Positions 12,012-22,600 of a stretch of 64,000 nucleotides of DNA are shown piece by piece. Each line of letters opens with the position of its first letter. Position 1 is the stretch's first letter. This DNA comes from Sphaerolaimus hirsutus (lineage: Eukaryota > Nematoda > Chromadorea > Monhysterida > Sphaerolaimidae). The notes under the pieces were generated by a model. The model was not told where the DNA came from. It worked only from the letters and a program-made list of their open reading frames with translations, and did not search any database. The position numbers and the translations under genes were made by a program. Location of the stretch: NCBI GenBank assembly GCA_964036195.1, contig OZ038450.1, forward strand, positions 31,312,794-31,376,793. The letters run 5' to 3'.

Positions 12012-13390
12012 CATGTTTGGCAGGGTTTAGGTGATGTATGAATATAGTTTGTTGATGTCCATTTTTTTGTGAACAGAGGCCGATTTTTGAGGTCGATATT
12101 TGACAATTAACAATATACATATACGTACGTCACTCAAACCCTAATTCCAGTATGTTCAAAACGATTTTTCTCTTGATGCGTTTATCAAGTTTATTGTTGA
12201 GCAATGCATAGTTGTGAGACGGAAATGCGAGAAAAAATGAAAATAGAAATAGATATCTATTTATCGAGATAATTATTACCCCAAATCCTCGAATAAGACC
12301 CCCTCCCCTCGAATAACTCCCCCTGTTGGCGAGGTGAGGCAAAAATACCCCCCCCCCCTCCGGATGAAAACAATACAATGCAAAAATACAAAAGAATATT
12401 ATCCTACAGCAGCGACAGCAGATACATTATGTGTATGCAGTGTATACATATCTTTTTGTTGTTGTTGGACAGTTACAGACTGCACCCATACAATGAATTA
12501 AGTCAAAGTTTTATGAGGAAAAATCCCCCCCCCCCTCCAAAACGTCTGAGGAAAAAATAACGGGGCAGGCCTGATACGCACACGTGCCCGATACGCACAT
12601 ATGCCCGTTTTTTTCACTTGACACTTTTTCAAGTGATTTTCAGATATGAGTAAAGTGAAAAAAAGTTGCGCAATGACATTAGTGAACTTTTTTCACTTCA
12701 CTCATATCTGAAAATCAGTTGAAAATGTGTCAAGTGAAAAAAAAACAGTGAAAAATAGCTATTTTTCACTGTTTTTCATTTGACACATTTTCAAGTGATT
12801 TTCAGATATGAGTGAAGTGAAAAAAGTTTACTAATGTCATTGCGCAACTTTTTTTTCACTTTACTCATATCTGAAAATCAGTTGAAAAAGTGTCAAGTGA
12901 AAAAAACGGGCATATGTGCGTATCGGGCACGTGTGCGTATCAGTGCACCCCCAAAATAACTCCCCTTGGGTCTTATTCGAGGATTTAGGGTATTCTAAAT
13001 GATTTTTCCGGGCAGAGTTCAGACGGGGCGAGATTATCGAGATAGAAACTGGTACATCCCGTTTGAACCCCATTTCATTTTTATCTGCGAGATACTCAAT
13101 CGAATTGTAGCACTGCGACTAGACGGAATGCAAAAAAAAAAGTGAATTGAAAAAAAATTGACAACGCATTTGGCAGACAAGGTACAGAAATTTCGCAGAT
13201 TTGCATGTTCAAAAACGTGCAAATGTCAAGTTTCCGCGCGGCCAAAAAACTGGTACAAAAGTGAAAGCTGGAAATTTCAAATAACGAACATTTTGTCGTG
13301 CACTTATGATTTTGCTCATGCAGAGACGTATACATACACAAATACTAATCCATCTATCAATATTTCACTGGAGCTCGATCGATATAAATA
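12012..13390. other. Intergenic region with a TIR element and a long foldback
   Basis: No gene seen. 12277-12992 is a TIR element (ends TACCCCAAATCCTCGAATAA and TTATTCGAGGATTTAGGGTA) containing CCCC/CGAATAA steps. Inside it 12571-12943 is an almost perfect palindrome of about 370 bp centred near 12758, with ends CTGATACGCACACGTGCCCG and its complement. Beyond 12992 there is only AT-rich sequence up to the start at 13391. Confidence 0.7.
12571..12943. repeat. ~370-bp foldback (hairpin) element
   Basis: The two arms are near-exact inverted copies meeting at AAATAGCTATTT near 12758. Each arm also contains smaller inverted motifs (CACTTGACA / TGTCAAGTG and CAGATATGAG / CTCATATCTG), so a single strand could fold into several nested hairpins. 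Flanks give no clear duplication. Confidence 0.85.
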
Positions 13391-13704
13391 ATGTCTGATA
13401 GCGACCAGTTAATTATTTACCTAGGCAACAATCTACACGCAAACAAAAAATCAACCGGACAAATTCCAGCCAACGCAGATACAAGTGTGTATACTACCTA
13501 TTCCAAGGGCCAGTTCCGCATGAGGCAAAGTACTTTATTTTTAACTTTACTTTTTACTCTTCAATTTACTTTTAACTTTCCATTTATCGTTTACCTTTTG
13601 TTAACTTTACCCTTTAATCTTTACTTGTCACTTGCAGAACTGACCCCAGGCCCATAATTCGATTGAAACGTAATGTGCAAGTAATGCGCCCGACACGCAA
13701 GTAA
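13391..13704 (+). CDS. Small gene of unknown function (two exons, possibly 3' incomplete)
   Basis: I do not recognise this protein. Exon 1 (13391-13524) encodes MSDSDQLIIYLGNN... and ends at AG|GCAAAG; exon 2 (13638-13704) starts after CTTGCAG and encodes a basic tail containing DPRPIIRLKR and MRPTRK before TAA, giving 66 residues. The join needs a GC-AG intron; the neighbouring GT donor gives only five more residues (KLTPG type) before a stop. The last codons overlap a good donor (AA|GTAAGC), so further exons may exist downstream. Codon use and the start context look genuine. No membrane segment or signal peptide. Confidence 0.45.
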
Positions 13705-13728
13705 GCGTGTCAAATTGTGCGCCCTAGG

Positions 13729-14010
13729 CCCTACAGACACTAGTTGACATTGACACCAAATGTCAGCTGGTTCCCATCCCAATTCAAAGCTTGCTCACGA
13801 GTCGCACTGCAGACTATTGTATTTGTATACTTCATGTATATATTTCACATTCCGCAATATTTTTTCTCAATATCACCGCAATATTACCGCACTAAAGCTT
13901 CATTCGCACCATAATTCAACACTCGTCGGTGGGCGCGTGAGGAAACTTCAAATTGGGACGGGAACCAGTTGACATTTCGTATCTCTGTCAACTAGTTGCG
14001 TATGTAGGGC
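13729..14010. repeat. CTAGTTGACA-family MITE
   Basis: Between the small gene and TIM10. Ends CCCTACAGACACTAGTTGAC and GTCAACTAGTTGCGTATGTAGGG are imperfect inverted repeats. The stem continues with the family core (AAATGTCAGCTGGTTCCC / GGGAACCAGTTGACATTT). Confidence 0.72.
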
Positions 14011-14068
14011 ACCTACCCACACCCCACCCTCCACTTTCACCCTAGGCCCTCCACCCTCCACCCTCCCC

Positions 14069-15186
14069 CTACCCCAGCCCAGCCTTCTGCACGGCGGCAT
14101 CGTCCTGCTGGGACATGACGGTCAACTTCTTGCCCAGCTTCTCGTGCACGTCCATGTACTTGGCCACGCACCGGTCCAGGCACACAGACTCCGCCTTGGT
14201 CAGGTCGCTGTCCTTGTACGCGGTCGTGACGCACTTCTTGTGGCACGAGTTAGCCATTCTACGATTGGGGGGGGGGGATTTTTTTGGTTCAGAGCCTATT
14301 TATTTGAGATTGGGTAACTGGAAGGGCTGTTAGAATGGAAAATCTGTAATGAGCTAGGATTAGGATGGAAAAACTTTTGACGGTACCTTTTTTAAACGAC
14401 GTTTTTATCAAAAACTCCCAAATACGGTTGTGGAATCAAGTTAACTGGCAGATACAGTGCCAAGTGAGCAAATGACACGTTTTTTTCTGGATCAATGAAT
14501 TTTCCCATAGATGCACAGTGTAATTTTTTGAGAAATAACGACAACATGAAATATCAATCTGGGTCAGGGACGTATCCAGGATTTTTGAGCGGGGGGGGGG
14601 GGGGCTGCTTGTTTACGGAGGCCGGCGAGGGGAGGGGGCTCAGCCCCCCCCCCCGAAAATTTTAGCTACATAGTGGCTGAATGGCGCCATGGCGCTGGCG
14701 CCATTAGTAGGCGCCACGCCATGGCGCCATTGGCGTTGGCGCCAGCGCCATGGAATGCTGTATATGTATGTAAATACATACAAAACAGCGAAAAGTTCAA
14801 CATTGAGTGTATTTATAGCGATTTGCGGCCACATGGAGCAAATCTGATGACAATACCTCATCTCTGGTGAAAAAGTAGCGCTTGCGTGGAAAATTTTTGA
14901 CGCTGACGTTGAAAAAGCCGCATTTTCCGGTCACTTTCTGGTCTCGCCCCGGGAGGGGGGGGGCTGCAGCCCCCCCCGCCCCCCCCCCCCCTGGATACGG
15001 CCCTGATCTGAGTTGCAATCCCATCCACCCACCACCACTCCGGTACACTTTTCACACCACTTATCATTATAGAAAAGATAGAAAAGAAAAACCGAACCTT
15101 CTATACATATCGGACATCATTTCTACTTCCAAATCCGCTGCCAATTGCATAAGGCGCTGCTGCGCCTCCGCTGAAGGCGCACCCAT
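14069..15186 (-). CDS. TIM10: Mitochondrial intermembrane-space chaperone TIM10
   Basis: Small TIM chaperone that with TIM9 escorts hydrophobic precursors across the intermembrane space to TIM22 and SAM. Two exons: 15098-15186, starting [10 protein letters not shown] and ending in the typical [17 protein letters not shown] helix, and 14069-14258 carrying the twin CX3C motif, CHKKC then CLDRC with 16 residues between. Phases agree, giving 92 residues, the usual family size. The intron (14259-15097) is normal GT-AG and is largely a hAT-like MITE. The gene is divergent from the tetraspanin-like gene; their starts are 282 bp apart, so they may share a promoter region. The first 30 residues are missed if only the second exon frame is read. 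Confidence 0.93.
14565..15005. mobile_element. hAT-like MITE, CAGGGACGTATCC family
   Basis: In the TIM10 intron. Left end CAGGGACGTATCCAGGATTT, right end CCTGGATACGGCCCTG. Flanking octamers ATCTGGGT (14557-14564) and ATCTGAGT (15006-15013) match at 7 of 8. The interior has G/C runs and GGCGCCATGGCGC palindromes. Confidence 0.87.
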
Positions 15187-15468
15187 TTTTTAGAAAATTT
15201 GAATTTTGACAGTTGCGATTGAATTCAGGGGTTATGGTAGTTTTTAGGTGGAATTTAGAATCGAGAATGATATATGGAAGCTGTAATTGAGTGTTCTTGA
15301 TTGTGAGTAATGCAAAGAAAAACATCAAGTGTAAAAATTTATCCAATAACAAACAATTTCCGCCTAGGCGCCTACAAATTACAAACAAACACTAACCAAA
15401 CTCAAACAAAAAAAAAATCCTCAAAAATAAAATTCCCAATAAAATCGCAAGAAAAAAGCACACGAAAA

Positions 15469-18400
15469 ATGGCATTCAACAAATTGGGTTCCGCAATACG
15501 CTTACTGCACATATATCTCTGTATTTTGCGCTGCGGCACCGCCCTAGCAATTTTGGTTGCATCGTGTAGATTGACATTTGGAGATTTGGGCCTAGTTAGG
15601 GCAATGTATGAACCCTACAATGCGGTAGGGATTTGTGGGTTTGAATATATATATAAAAACACCTTTTTAACGCATGCATCGAAATTGTTTTTTTAAACGA
15701 CAGCTGAATACTTTAATTTTTATTCACTAAATATTTTCCAATTTTCTGTGTGCAAACACCCAATTTCAAATACAAAATAACCTTGGTAGTCGTTTGCATT
15801 TGTTTTGTGGCATTTTAAGTGTCAAGTTTCCATTTCCACATCGGTCATTTTTGAAGTGCCTTTTGACAGAAATTTTAACACAAACCCCACCCCTACCCCC
15901 CCTCACAGTTCTACCTCATCGCCCTGTGCGTGTCCATGCTCGTCACCGTCCTGTTCATGTTCAGCGAGCTCTTAGTGCTGTCCAGCGCCATAGCTGAAAG
16001 TCCCCCAGGGATGTTTTTAGCTATGATTGCGCAAAGTGTGAATGGAATAGTGATGGGTGTATTGGCTGCGGTTTTTGGTTGGTTTTGGGTTGGGTTTTGG
16101 GTTAGGAGTGTGAGATGAGAAATTGGGTTCAGATTAGGAGGGCACTTGATTTTTTTACTGATAAAAAAAAATTATCACATGGTGGAAAATAAATGATTTT
16201 TTTCTTAAAACCAATTTATTTTATCACATTTGCATGCCCCATAACATAACATTACAATCTAATGCATTTTTAGCATTCTATTGAATTGCACATTGTTTGC
16301 AACAATTTTGTTGATAAATGATTTTGAACGTGAGAATGGACACAAATTTGAGAATGGTGAGAATGGAGAAGGCATAAAATTTGCATTTTTTGTGAATATT
16401 GTGGGAAAAAAACCCTCAAAATTGGGATGGCTGAGTGGATAATTGGCAAAAAATTTACAAGGAATAAATACTAAACAGTTTTTAATTGCAGCCACGCTGA
16501 CCGTGCTCACAAATAAAACAAACCGGTGGAAACAACTCGATAAAATATCGCCAAAATTGCAAACATACTGGCATGATTTGGGCCAATACAGTTATGAAAT
16601 TGGGGAGGCACAGAAAAAATTGTCCTGTTGTGGCTGGCCGGAAGCAGATAAGCATGGGGTATGTTCGGGGTTGCAAGGACGTTTCCAGGGGGGGCGGGGG
16701 GGCTGCAGCCCCCCCCCCTTCCCGAGGTGAGACCTAAAAAGTCCCGGAAAATGCCACTTTTCCTATATATTTTTCGATGTTTCTTAAAAATTTTTGCGCG
16801 CAAGGGCGCAATTTCTTGCCCATGCATTGTATTTACAGCGGATCGGCCCCTGAAAACCAATTTCCTTGGAAATGAACAGATTTTTCCAAATTTCGCTGTA
16901 TATGTATGCATACATACAAAGCTGTTCCTGGCGCTGGCGCCAACGCCAATAGCGCCATGGCGTGGCGCCTTTGTATGGCGCTAGCGCCAAAACGCCATTC
17001 CGTCCATATATATGGAAACATTTTAGGGGGGGGGGGGCTGAGCCCCCCCCCCGTTCGCCGGCCCCGGTAAACAAGCAGCCCCCCCGCTCAAAAATCCTGG
17101 ATACGTCCCTGAAGGGTTGCAAGATCATTGCTTTTTGATAGTGACATTGAAAAAGTTAAAAATGTTTGAGATAATATGAAATGCAACATAATGTTTGGAA
17201 TATTTCTGTTCAGCCTTTTAAACAAAAATTATCCACACTTGACACATCTAACCTGGTGCCAATTCCAAAAATGGAGAAGTAAGAAATCAGTTGAGAAGTG
17301 AGAAGTTAAACCTTTCACTTCTCACTTTTCATTTCACTTAAGAAGTTATCACTGGCCTCTGTCCCAAAATACTTCCACCACCCAAACAGAGGGAGACTAG
17401 CATCATGTGTCCCATGACAAAAGACACAATGAAAACATGTTGTCTTAGTGCATTGGATGCCATACGCACAGTGCAGTGCGACCCAATAACTCATGTATGG
17501 CCAAATGTGACAGCTGAGGACAAAATAAACATTTACAGGTCTGTTGGCACTTTGCCAAGGATTGTATTTACTTGTTGAATATGTTGACATTGACATGGCT
17601 GAACAGATACATAACTGCACAGTTTTTCTGTGAACAGTGTATTTTCATTTGCAAATGGAAATATTGTAAATGGGTAAATTGCCAGTAAATAAATAAAATT
17701 TACCTGAATTGGAAAAATCTCGCTTAAAAAGAGGCATACTCATGCAGTTTAGCCCCTATTCCATTCAGCATTTCTTTCTAGAAGTTTGAATTACTTATTT
17801 TTTTATAAAAAAATCCTCTCCATTCTAGAGACAACTGTAAAATCGGCTTAATCGACTTCACACACTCCTGGCATGAAATTTAATTTGCCCGAACCATTTG
17901 TTCGGGCTGCCCGATTGACAAATTTTAGATAGATCTTTATGATAGATCGACCATAATTCATCCCGACCTCGATTGAAATTAAAGTGAGGGTAAGAGTTGT
18001 GCACAATTTTATGTCTTCCCGTTCAGTTGAATCTGGCCCCAGGATGCGAGTTACATTGGGTAAAGAGAAATACAAATTTTTACAGAACAAATCAAGACAG
18101 AATGATTGCAAAAGTACCATACCTTGAGATCATTAAATTTTCCAATCTACAAAATCTAAATTTCACAACTACCAACAGGTAGACACACCCACTTAAAATC
18201 GGGCGGCCCTAAAATCAACCCAAAAATCAGGCAAATTAAACTCCGCCCCCGAGTGTTACTCATTGGCCGTGACCACGGGCTCCCTGTGCGGCTTGGTGCC
18301 AGTCCCAAACCCTGTAAAGTGATCTGTATAATGTCAAATGTCATGCAAAGTGTCAAGTCATCTAAAATGACCTCAAACTGTCAAATGTTATGCAACATGT

Positions 18401-18724
18401 CAAAAGGCATGTTAAATGCCCTGCAAAACCGCAACGTTTGCCATTTACATTTGCCATTTTTCCAGGGCATCTTACATGACTTTTGACACTTTGCATGACA
18501 TTTTGACATTTTACAAGGAATTTTACAGGGTCTGGGATTGCCCCCAGTACGCGTGCGGCGTGCTTTTGACAATCCTATTATTGCACACCCAACGATTTAA
18601 CTCTGTTGGCATTGTGCCAGGACTGGAGGGTATCCAAGATAAGTATCCAGATGTGTACGATGTGGCCAGCGTGAAGCCTAGGAGTAGAATGAGTAGGGTG
18701 GAGAGAATTATGTATCCTTATTAG
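15469..18724 (+). CDS. Tetraspanin-like four-pass membrane protein
   Basis: Five exons in phase: 15469-15624, 15909-16077, 16492-16658, 18254-18295, 18548-18724; 236 residues, the usual tetraspanin size. Order: short N-terminus, TM1 (LLHIYLCILRCGTALAILV), TM2 (FYLIALCVSMLVTVLFMF), TM3 (MIAQSVNGIVMGVLAAV), a large polar loop with coiled character and the CCG signature (KLSCCGWPEADKHG), two further cysteines (CYSLAVTTGSLC), then a weaker TM4 (ACGVLLTILLL). CCG in the large loop is the tetraspanin hallmark and is followed by a cysteine, as in the family. TM4 is less hydrophobic than normal and the fourth exon is short (14 codons), so the 3' half is the least certain part. The last intron is exactly one introner unit; the third intron holds a hAT-like MITE. 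Confidence 0.7.
16674..17111. mobile_element. hAT-like MITE, CAGGGACGTATCC family
   Basis: Fifteen bases downstream of a tetraspanin-gene splice donor. Left end CAAGGACGTTTCCAGG, right end CCTGGATACGTCCCTG. Flanks CGGGGTTG / AAGGGTTG match at 6 of 8. It carries G/C runs next to the ends. Confidence 0.8.
17112..18253. other. Remainder of tetraspanin-gene intron 3
   Basis: No exon convincingly seen. It contains a decayed copy of the second introner family near 17250 (GTGCCAATTCC, then AGAAGTGAGAAG / CTTCTCAC), AT-rich sequence, and a polypyrimidine-poor acceptor before 18254. Confidence 0.4.
18296..18547 (+). repeat. Introner unit forming a complete intron (family 1)
   Basis: Begins GTGCCAGTCCCAAACCCTG and ends CAGGGTCTGGGATTGCCCCCAG-like; the two ends are inverted repeats, and the inner arms (GTCAAATGTCATGCAAAGTGTC / GACACTTTGCATGAC) are too. 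The element boundaries coincide exactly with the intron: the coding frame is phase 0 before and after (…SLCGL | YACGV…). Family members are at 46968, 49510, 49734, 50048, 56527-58160 and 58547. Confidence 0.8.
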
Positions 18725-19694
18725 AGGATTTTTGTTGTGTGATTAGAATGGAGTGCGATGTGATTTTTGGGGAAGTATGATGAAGTGTGAAGCTGTAAAA
18801 TAAAAATAAAATTGTGAGGTATTCGTGGCGCCGAAAAAAAACTAAATTAACGGAGCCTGTATGAGTAATAAAAAATTAATCGGGCAAAATGTACGATAAC
18901 CTTTCAAGAACAACAATAAACAAACAAAAGCAACGATTGCAAAACTCCAGGACCCACCCACTTTTTCCATTTTATTTTGCTTTTTCTAATTTGGCATGAA
19001 GCCAATGTCAAACAACGTAAATAATCTCACGTTAAAAGCTATTGGCGACGTCCCAAACCATAAATTTTCTGCGAATCGGCTATTTCATGCTCGAGCGCTG
19101 CTCTTTTTTCTTTTTTTCAGAAACTACACTTTTTCAGATACTACACTTGTATACATTTCCGGACAATGGTTCATAGGCTAAACTTGAAGTAGGGCTAAGC
19201 TCAAAATGGTTAGTAGGCCTAAGCTTAAAATGGTTAGTAGGCCTAAGCTTAAAATGGTTAGTAGGGCTAAGCTTAAAATGGTTAGTAGGCCTAAGCTTAA
19301 AATGGTTAGTAGGCCTAAGCTTAAAATGGTTAGTAGGCCTAAGCTTAAAATGGTTAGTAGGCCTAAGCTTAAAATGGTTAGTAGGCCTAAGCTTAAAATG
19401 GTTAGTTGGGCTAATTTTTTACCTAAGCCTAAGCCTAAGCTTAAGCCCAAAATAGTGAATTTCCCTAGAAAATAGTCGGTAGAAATAGTCGGTAGAATTC
19501 TTTTAAGCTTTTTACCATTCAATATACAACGTTACAGTGCGTTGGCACCGTGCCACCTTAAGCACGCATTGGCAACGTGCCAAAAAGAGTCTATTTCGCA
19601 ACGCACGAACGTGAATAAGCCCTGCGAATCAAGGCGAGCGCGGCATTCGAAACTCGACACAAACCACATTTTCTAAATTAAAAACACGGAAAAA
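18725..19694. other. Intergenic region with minisatellite; presumed 5' region of next gene
   Basis: No gene. Contains the 24-bp minisatellite (19201-19412), CCTAAG steps after it, and an inverted pair near 19540-19590 (GTTGGCACCGTGCCA; ATTGGCAACGTGCCAA). The start at 19695 follows AAAACACGGAAAAA. I see no clear TATA box. Confidence 0.5.
19201..19412. repeat. 24-bp minisatellite, about nine copies
   Basis: Tandem unit AAAATGGTTAGTAGGCCTAAGCTT repeated about 8.7 times with rare substitutions (GGGCTAAG for GGCCTAAG). In one frame it reads as a repeated MVSRPKLK octapeptide, but nothing suggests it is translated: no splice context and no start of its own. Confidence 0.92.
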
Positions 19695-22600
19695 ATGGCC
19701 GACATTCGGACGGCGGCGCTGAAGCACCAGCGGAAAAGTCACGCGGAACTTTTCGTCGTTTCGGATGAATTCACCCCGGTAAGTTGTTTGGGGTTCCCCG
19801 GATTTGGACCGGGGGTCTCATTTAAATTTCGTTTTTGAATGAGAATGGGGTTTTTTCCTGGAGCGTTTGTTAAAAATGGCGTGAAAATAAATTAAGCTAA
19901 AATAATCGGATATGTAGAAATTTGATGAATAAATTGCTGGAAAAATTAAAGATGTGAATTTCTGTTTTGACACGCAAAATTCAGCAAATAAGATGTTCCC
20001 CTGTGCATAGGGTTTAAACGGGATTGACTTTTCGGGATCGGGATCGGGATTGGTATTTTGACATTTCGGGATTGGGATTGGCCGGGATTGGGGTCACGGG
20101 ATCGGGATGGGGATTGGCATTTTTTCGGGATCGGGCTCTTGGGATAGAGATTTTGGCCAATGTTCTGGCATCCACAGTTAATCATAAAGGTCTCAAAACA
20201 CTGCTGGATGCCAGAAAATTGGCATAAAATGGATGATGGGGGTTTGTGTTCACATTTTCGCATGCAAAAATGTCATTTTTTCACTTTTTTCACGAATTTT
20301 TCCGGGATCGGGATCCCGGACTTTTTAGTTTCTCGGGATCGGGATTTGAAAATTTTCGGGATCGGGATCGGGACTGTAGGGGGGCACGCCATGGCGCTAG
20401 CGCCAGTGCCACACCATTTTTGATTTTGTATCAACTCTAGTTGGTAGAGTTGATACATTTAGGACTTTGCCGCCGCGGTAGCGGCGCGGGGTAATTAATC
20501 AAGGGCGCTGCCGACTCGGAATCGGTAGCGCCGCATGGAAATGTCGCCGCTGTGCGCGCGACAACGACCCCTAGCCGCCGCCGCCGCGACAAAGTCACAC
20601 GACATCATGCCGCTGCGACGGCGACCCAATTTTCACCCGCCGACGCACTACGCGCGTACGCGCCGCCACCCTGAAACTATAGATCTCTGCGGAGATGGCG
20701 CAGCGTGCACGCAGAGTGCGTCGCAAAAATCAAGTTTCAGTGTCGTGAATATGAATGGGGGCATCATGTAAACTACATGGCAAACTGCATTGTAAACACA
20801 TGTTTTGACTTCTTTTAATGGCAGTTCGCATGATGCCACCTAAATTTAATCACCTTGCCGTATCGCGATTTTTTAACTATGTGAATTGCCATCTATTTTG
20901 AAGATACCCCCCCAAGATAATTGTGCATAAAGGGGCATGTGTGCAGTGGAAACACTAATCAGTCTGGCATTCTATTCTAGAATTTCATCAGGTCACAAAG
21001 TGTACACTACCTATTAGATCATGACCCTATGGAGAATGCATGCATTTTTTAGATGCCCTGATTCAGGATTCGGACCCTAGTGGTCTTAGTCCAACTGCTA
21101 CTTTTCTCTACCTATTTACTTAGATGGTTAGTATTTGCACTGCACACACAGGTAATGAGTTAAAAAGGTAAATTTCTGATTCTTATTACTGTTCTTACAA
21201 CCTAGGAATTATTAATGCATGGAAACTTATGTTTTTGCAACCCCTGATACTGTTTTGTAATTCTTCAACTGGCCACCGAAAATACTGCTGTAAAAGCTCT
21301 CTTTAAAAATAAAAAGAAGTCAGTTGAAAACTGGTGGAAAGATTTAATTGGCTTTATTAATACTAGAAAAACGAATTAGAACACTAACTACCTGTCATAA
21401 AGAATCCATCCCTACAAAACGAACCCCGGGTAGCGTTGGCAATCCGCCAGTACCCGGGACCCCCCAAATTTGGCTCCAAATGTACACCCTCGAACCCACG
21501 ACCCTTGGATTAAGAGTCCAATGCTCTACCGACTGAGCTAACCGGGATTAGCTCATTCATTTCTCTATAAAAAATACCCCCAGATCGCCCAGGAAACCCC
21601 CCAAGTGCAGCGACGAAAAACGAGAATGGAAGACGACATCCGAGCGGCCAGCGCACCGCGGACGCAGCGTTAATTACTCCGTTGGGACGCTGGTCAGGTG
21701 CTAAGGTAAAGTGCCAGGCCGACGGCAAACAAGTGGGACGTTTTACTTATTTGCATTTTATTGAGCCGACGCTATATTGGGAGACGCGTTGGGCAGATGG
21801 CTGGTTATGCAAAGAAATGGCGCCAGATGCAGCGCCAGCAAAGTGTACATAAAATAGCATCCTATTCCGACATTGTAAGGAAACTGGCGTTATATTGAGA
21901 GGCGTCGGCGAAGTACAAAGAAAAATGTGACGGATTTCATTCCAAAAATGCCTGAGCATCAACTTTACAAAGCTCTAATGAATGCATGCTTCACGCAGAA
22001 TTCTACCTTCACCCACCATTTGTGTTTCAAAACAAGAACCGTTTTCTTGGTTCTTTATTTAAACAATTTAGGAACCGTTTTTTTGTGGTTCATTATTCAG
22101 ATGGGTTATGGTAGATTTCATTGTGAACATAATGTATATCCACCAAAGAGTATAGATAATTTGAGCGCTCTGCAATTTGGAGTGAAATCCTACACTAGGC
22201 AAGTTGAATGACATCCTAAAATGGTTGCTACATTGAGAGACAACGACATTTTAGAATAAGGCACCATTTTAGCTGCACAGTGGTGAGAATAGTTAGAGCG
22301 CCCGGCGAAACTTAAAGCCATGGACAGGGTTCTATTCCAAAATGCCCGCGCGCCACTTTAAGAATAATTATGTGATTTAAAAAGTGAACTTCCAAGTGAA
22401 CTGCACGCTATGCACGGAAATCTACCTTAATGAACTCTTATTAGTGAGTTTCTCTCAGTGAAAATATCAAGAACCGTTTTTTTGGGTTCATTATTCAGAG
22501 GGGTTATGGTAGATTTCACTGTGAGCAGTTTGTCCACTAGGAGATACGTAAATTCATGAACAATAGCGCCGGAAATATGAATACAAATGCAGGCATTTTA

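Noticed and set aside
19178..19522. Octapeptide-repeat proteins in both strands of the 24-bp minisatellite
   Set aside because: A 24-bp unit keeps all frames open; no splice or start context.
21471..21547. A functional tRNA-Lys gene on the minus strand
   Set aside because: Anticodon and D arms are perfect, but the T stem and the acceptor 3' strand are mispaired, CCA is encoded, and the position matches a primer-binding site exactly.
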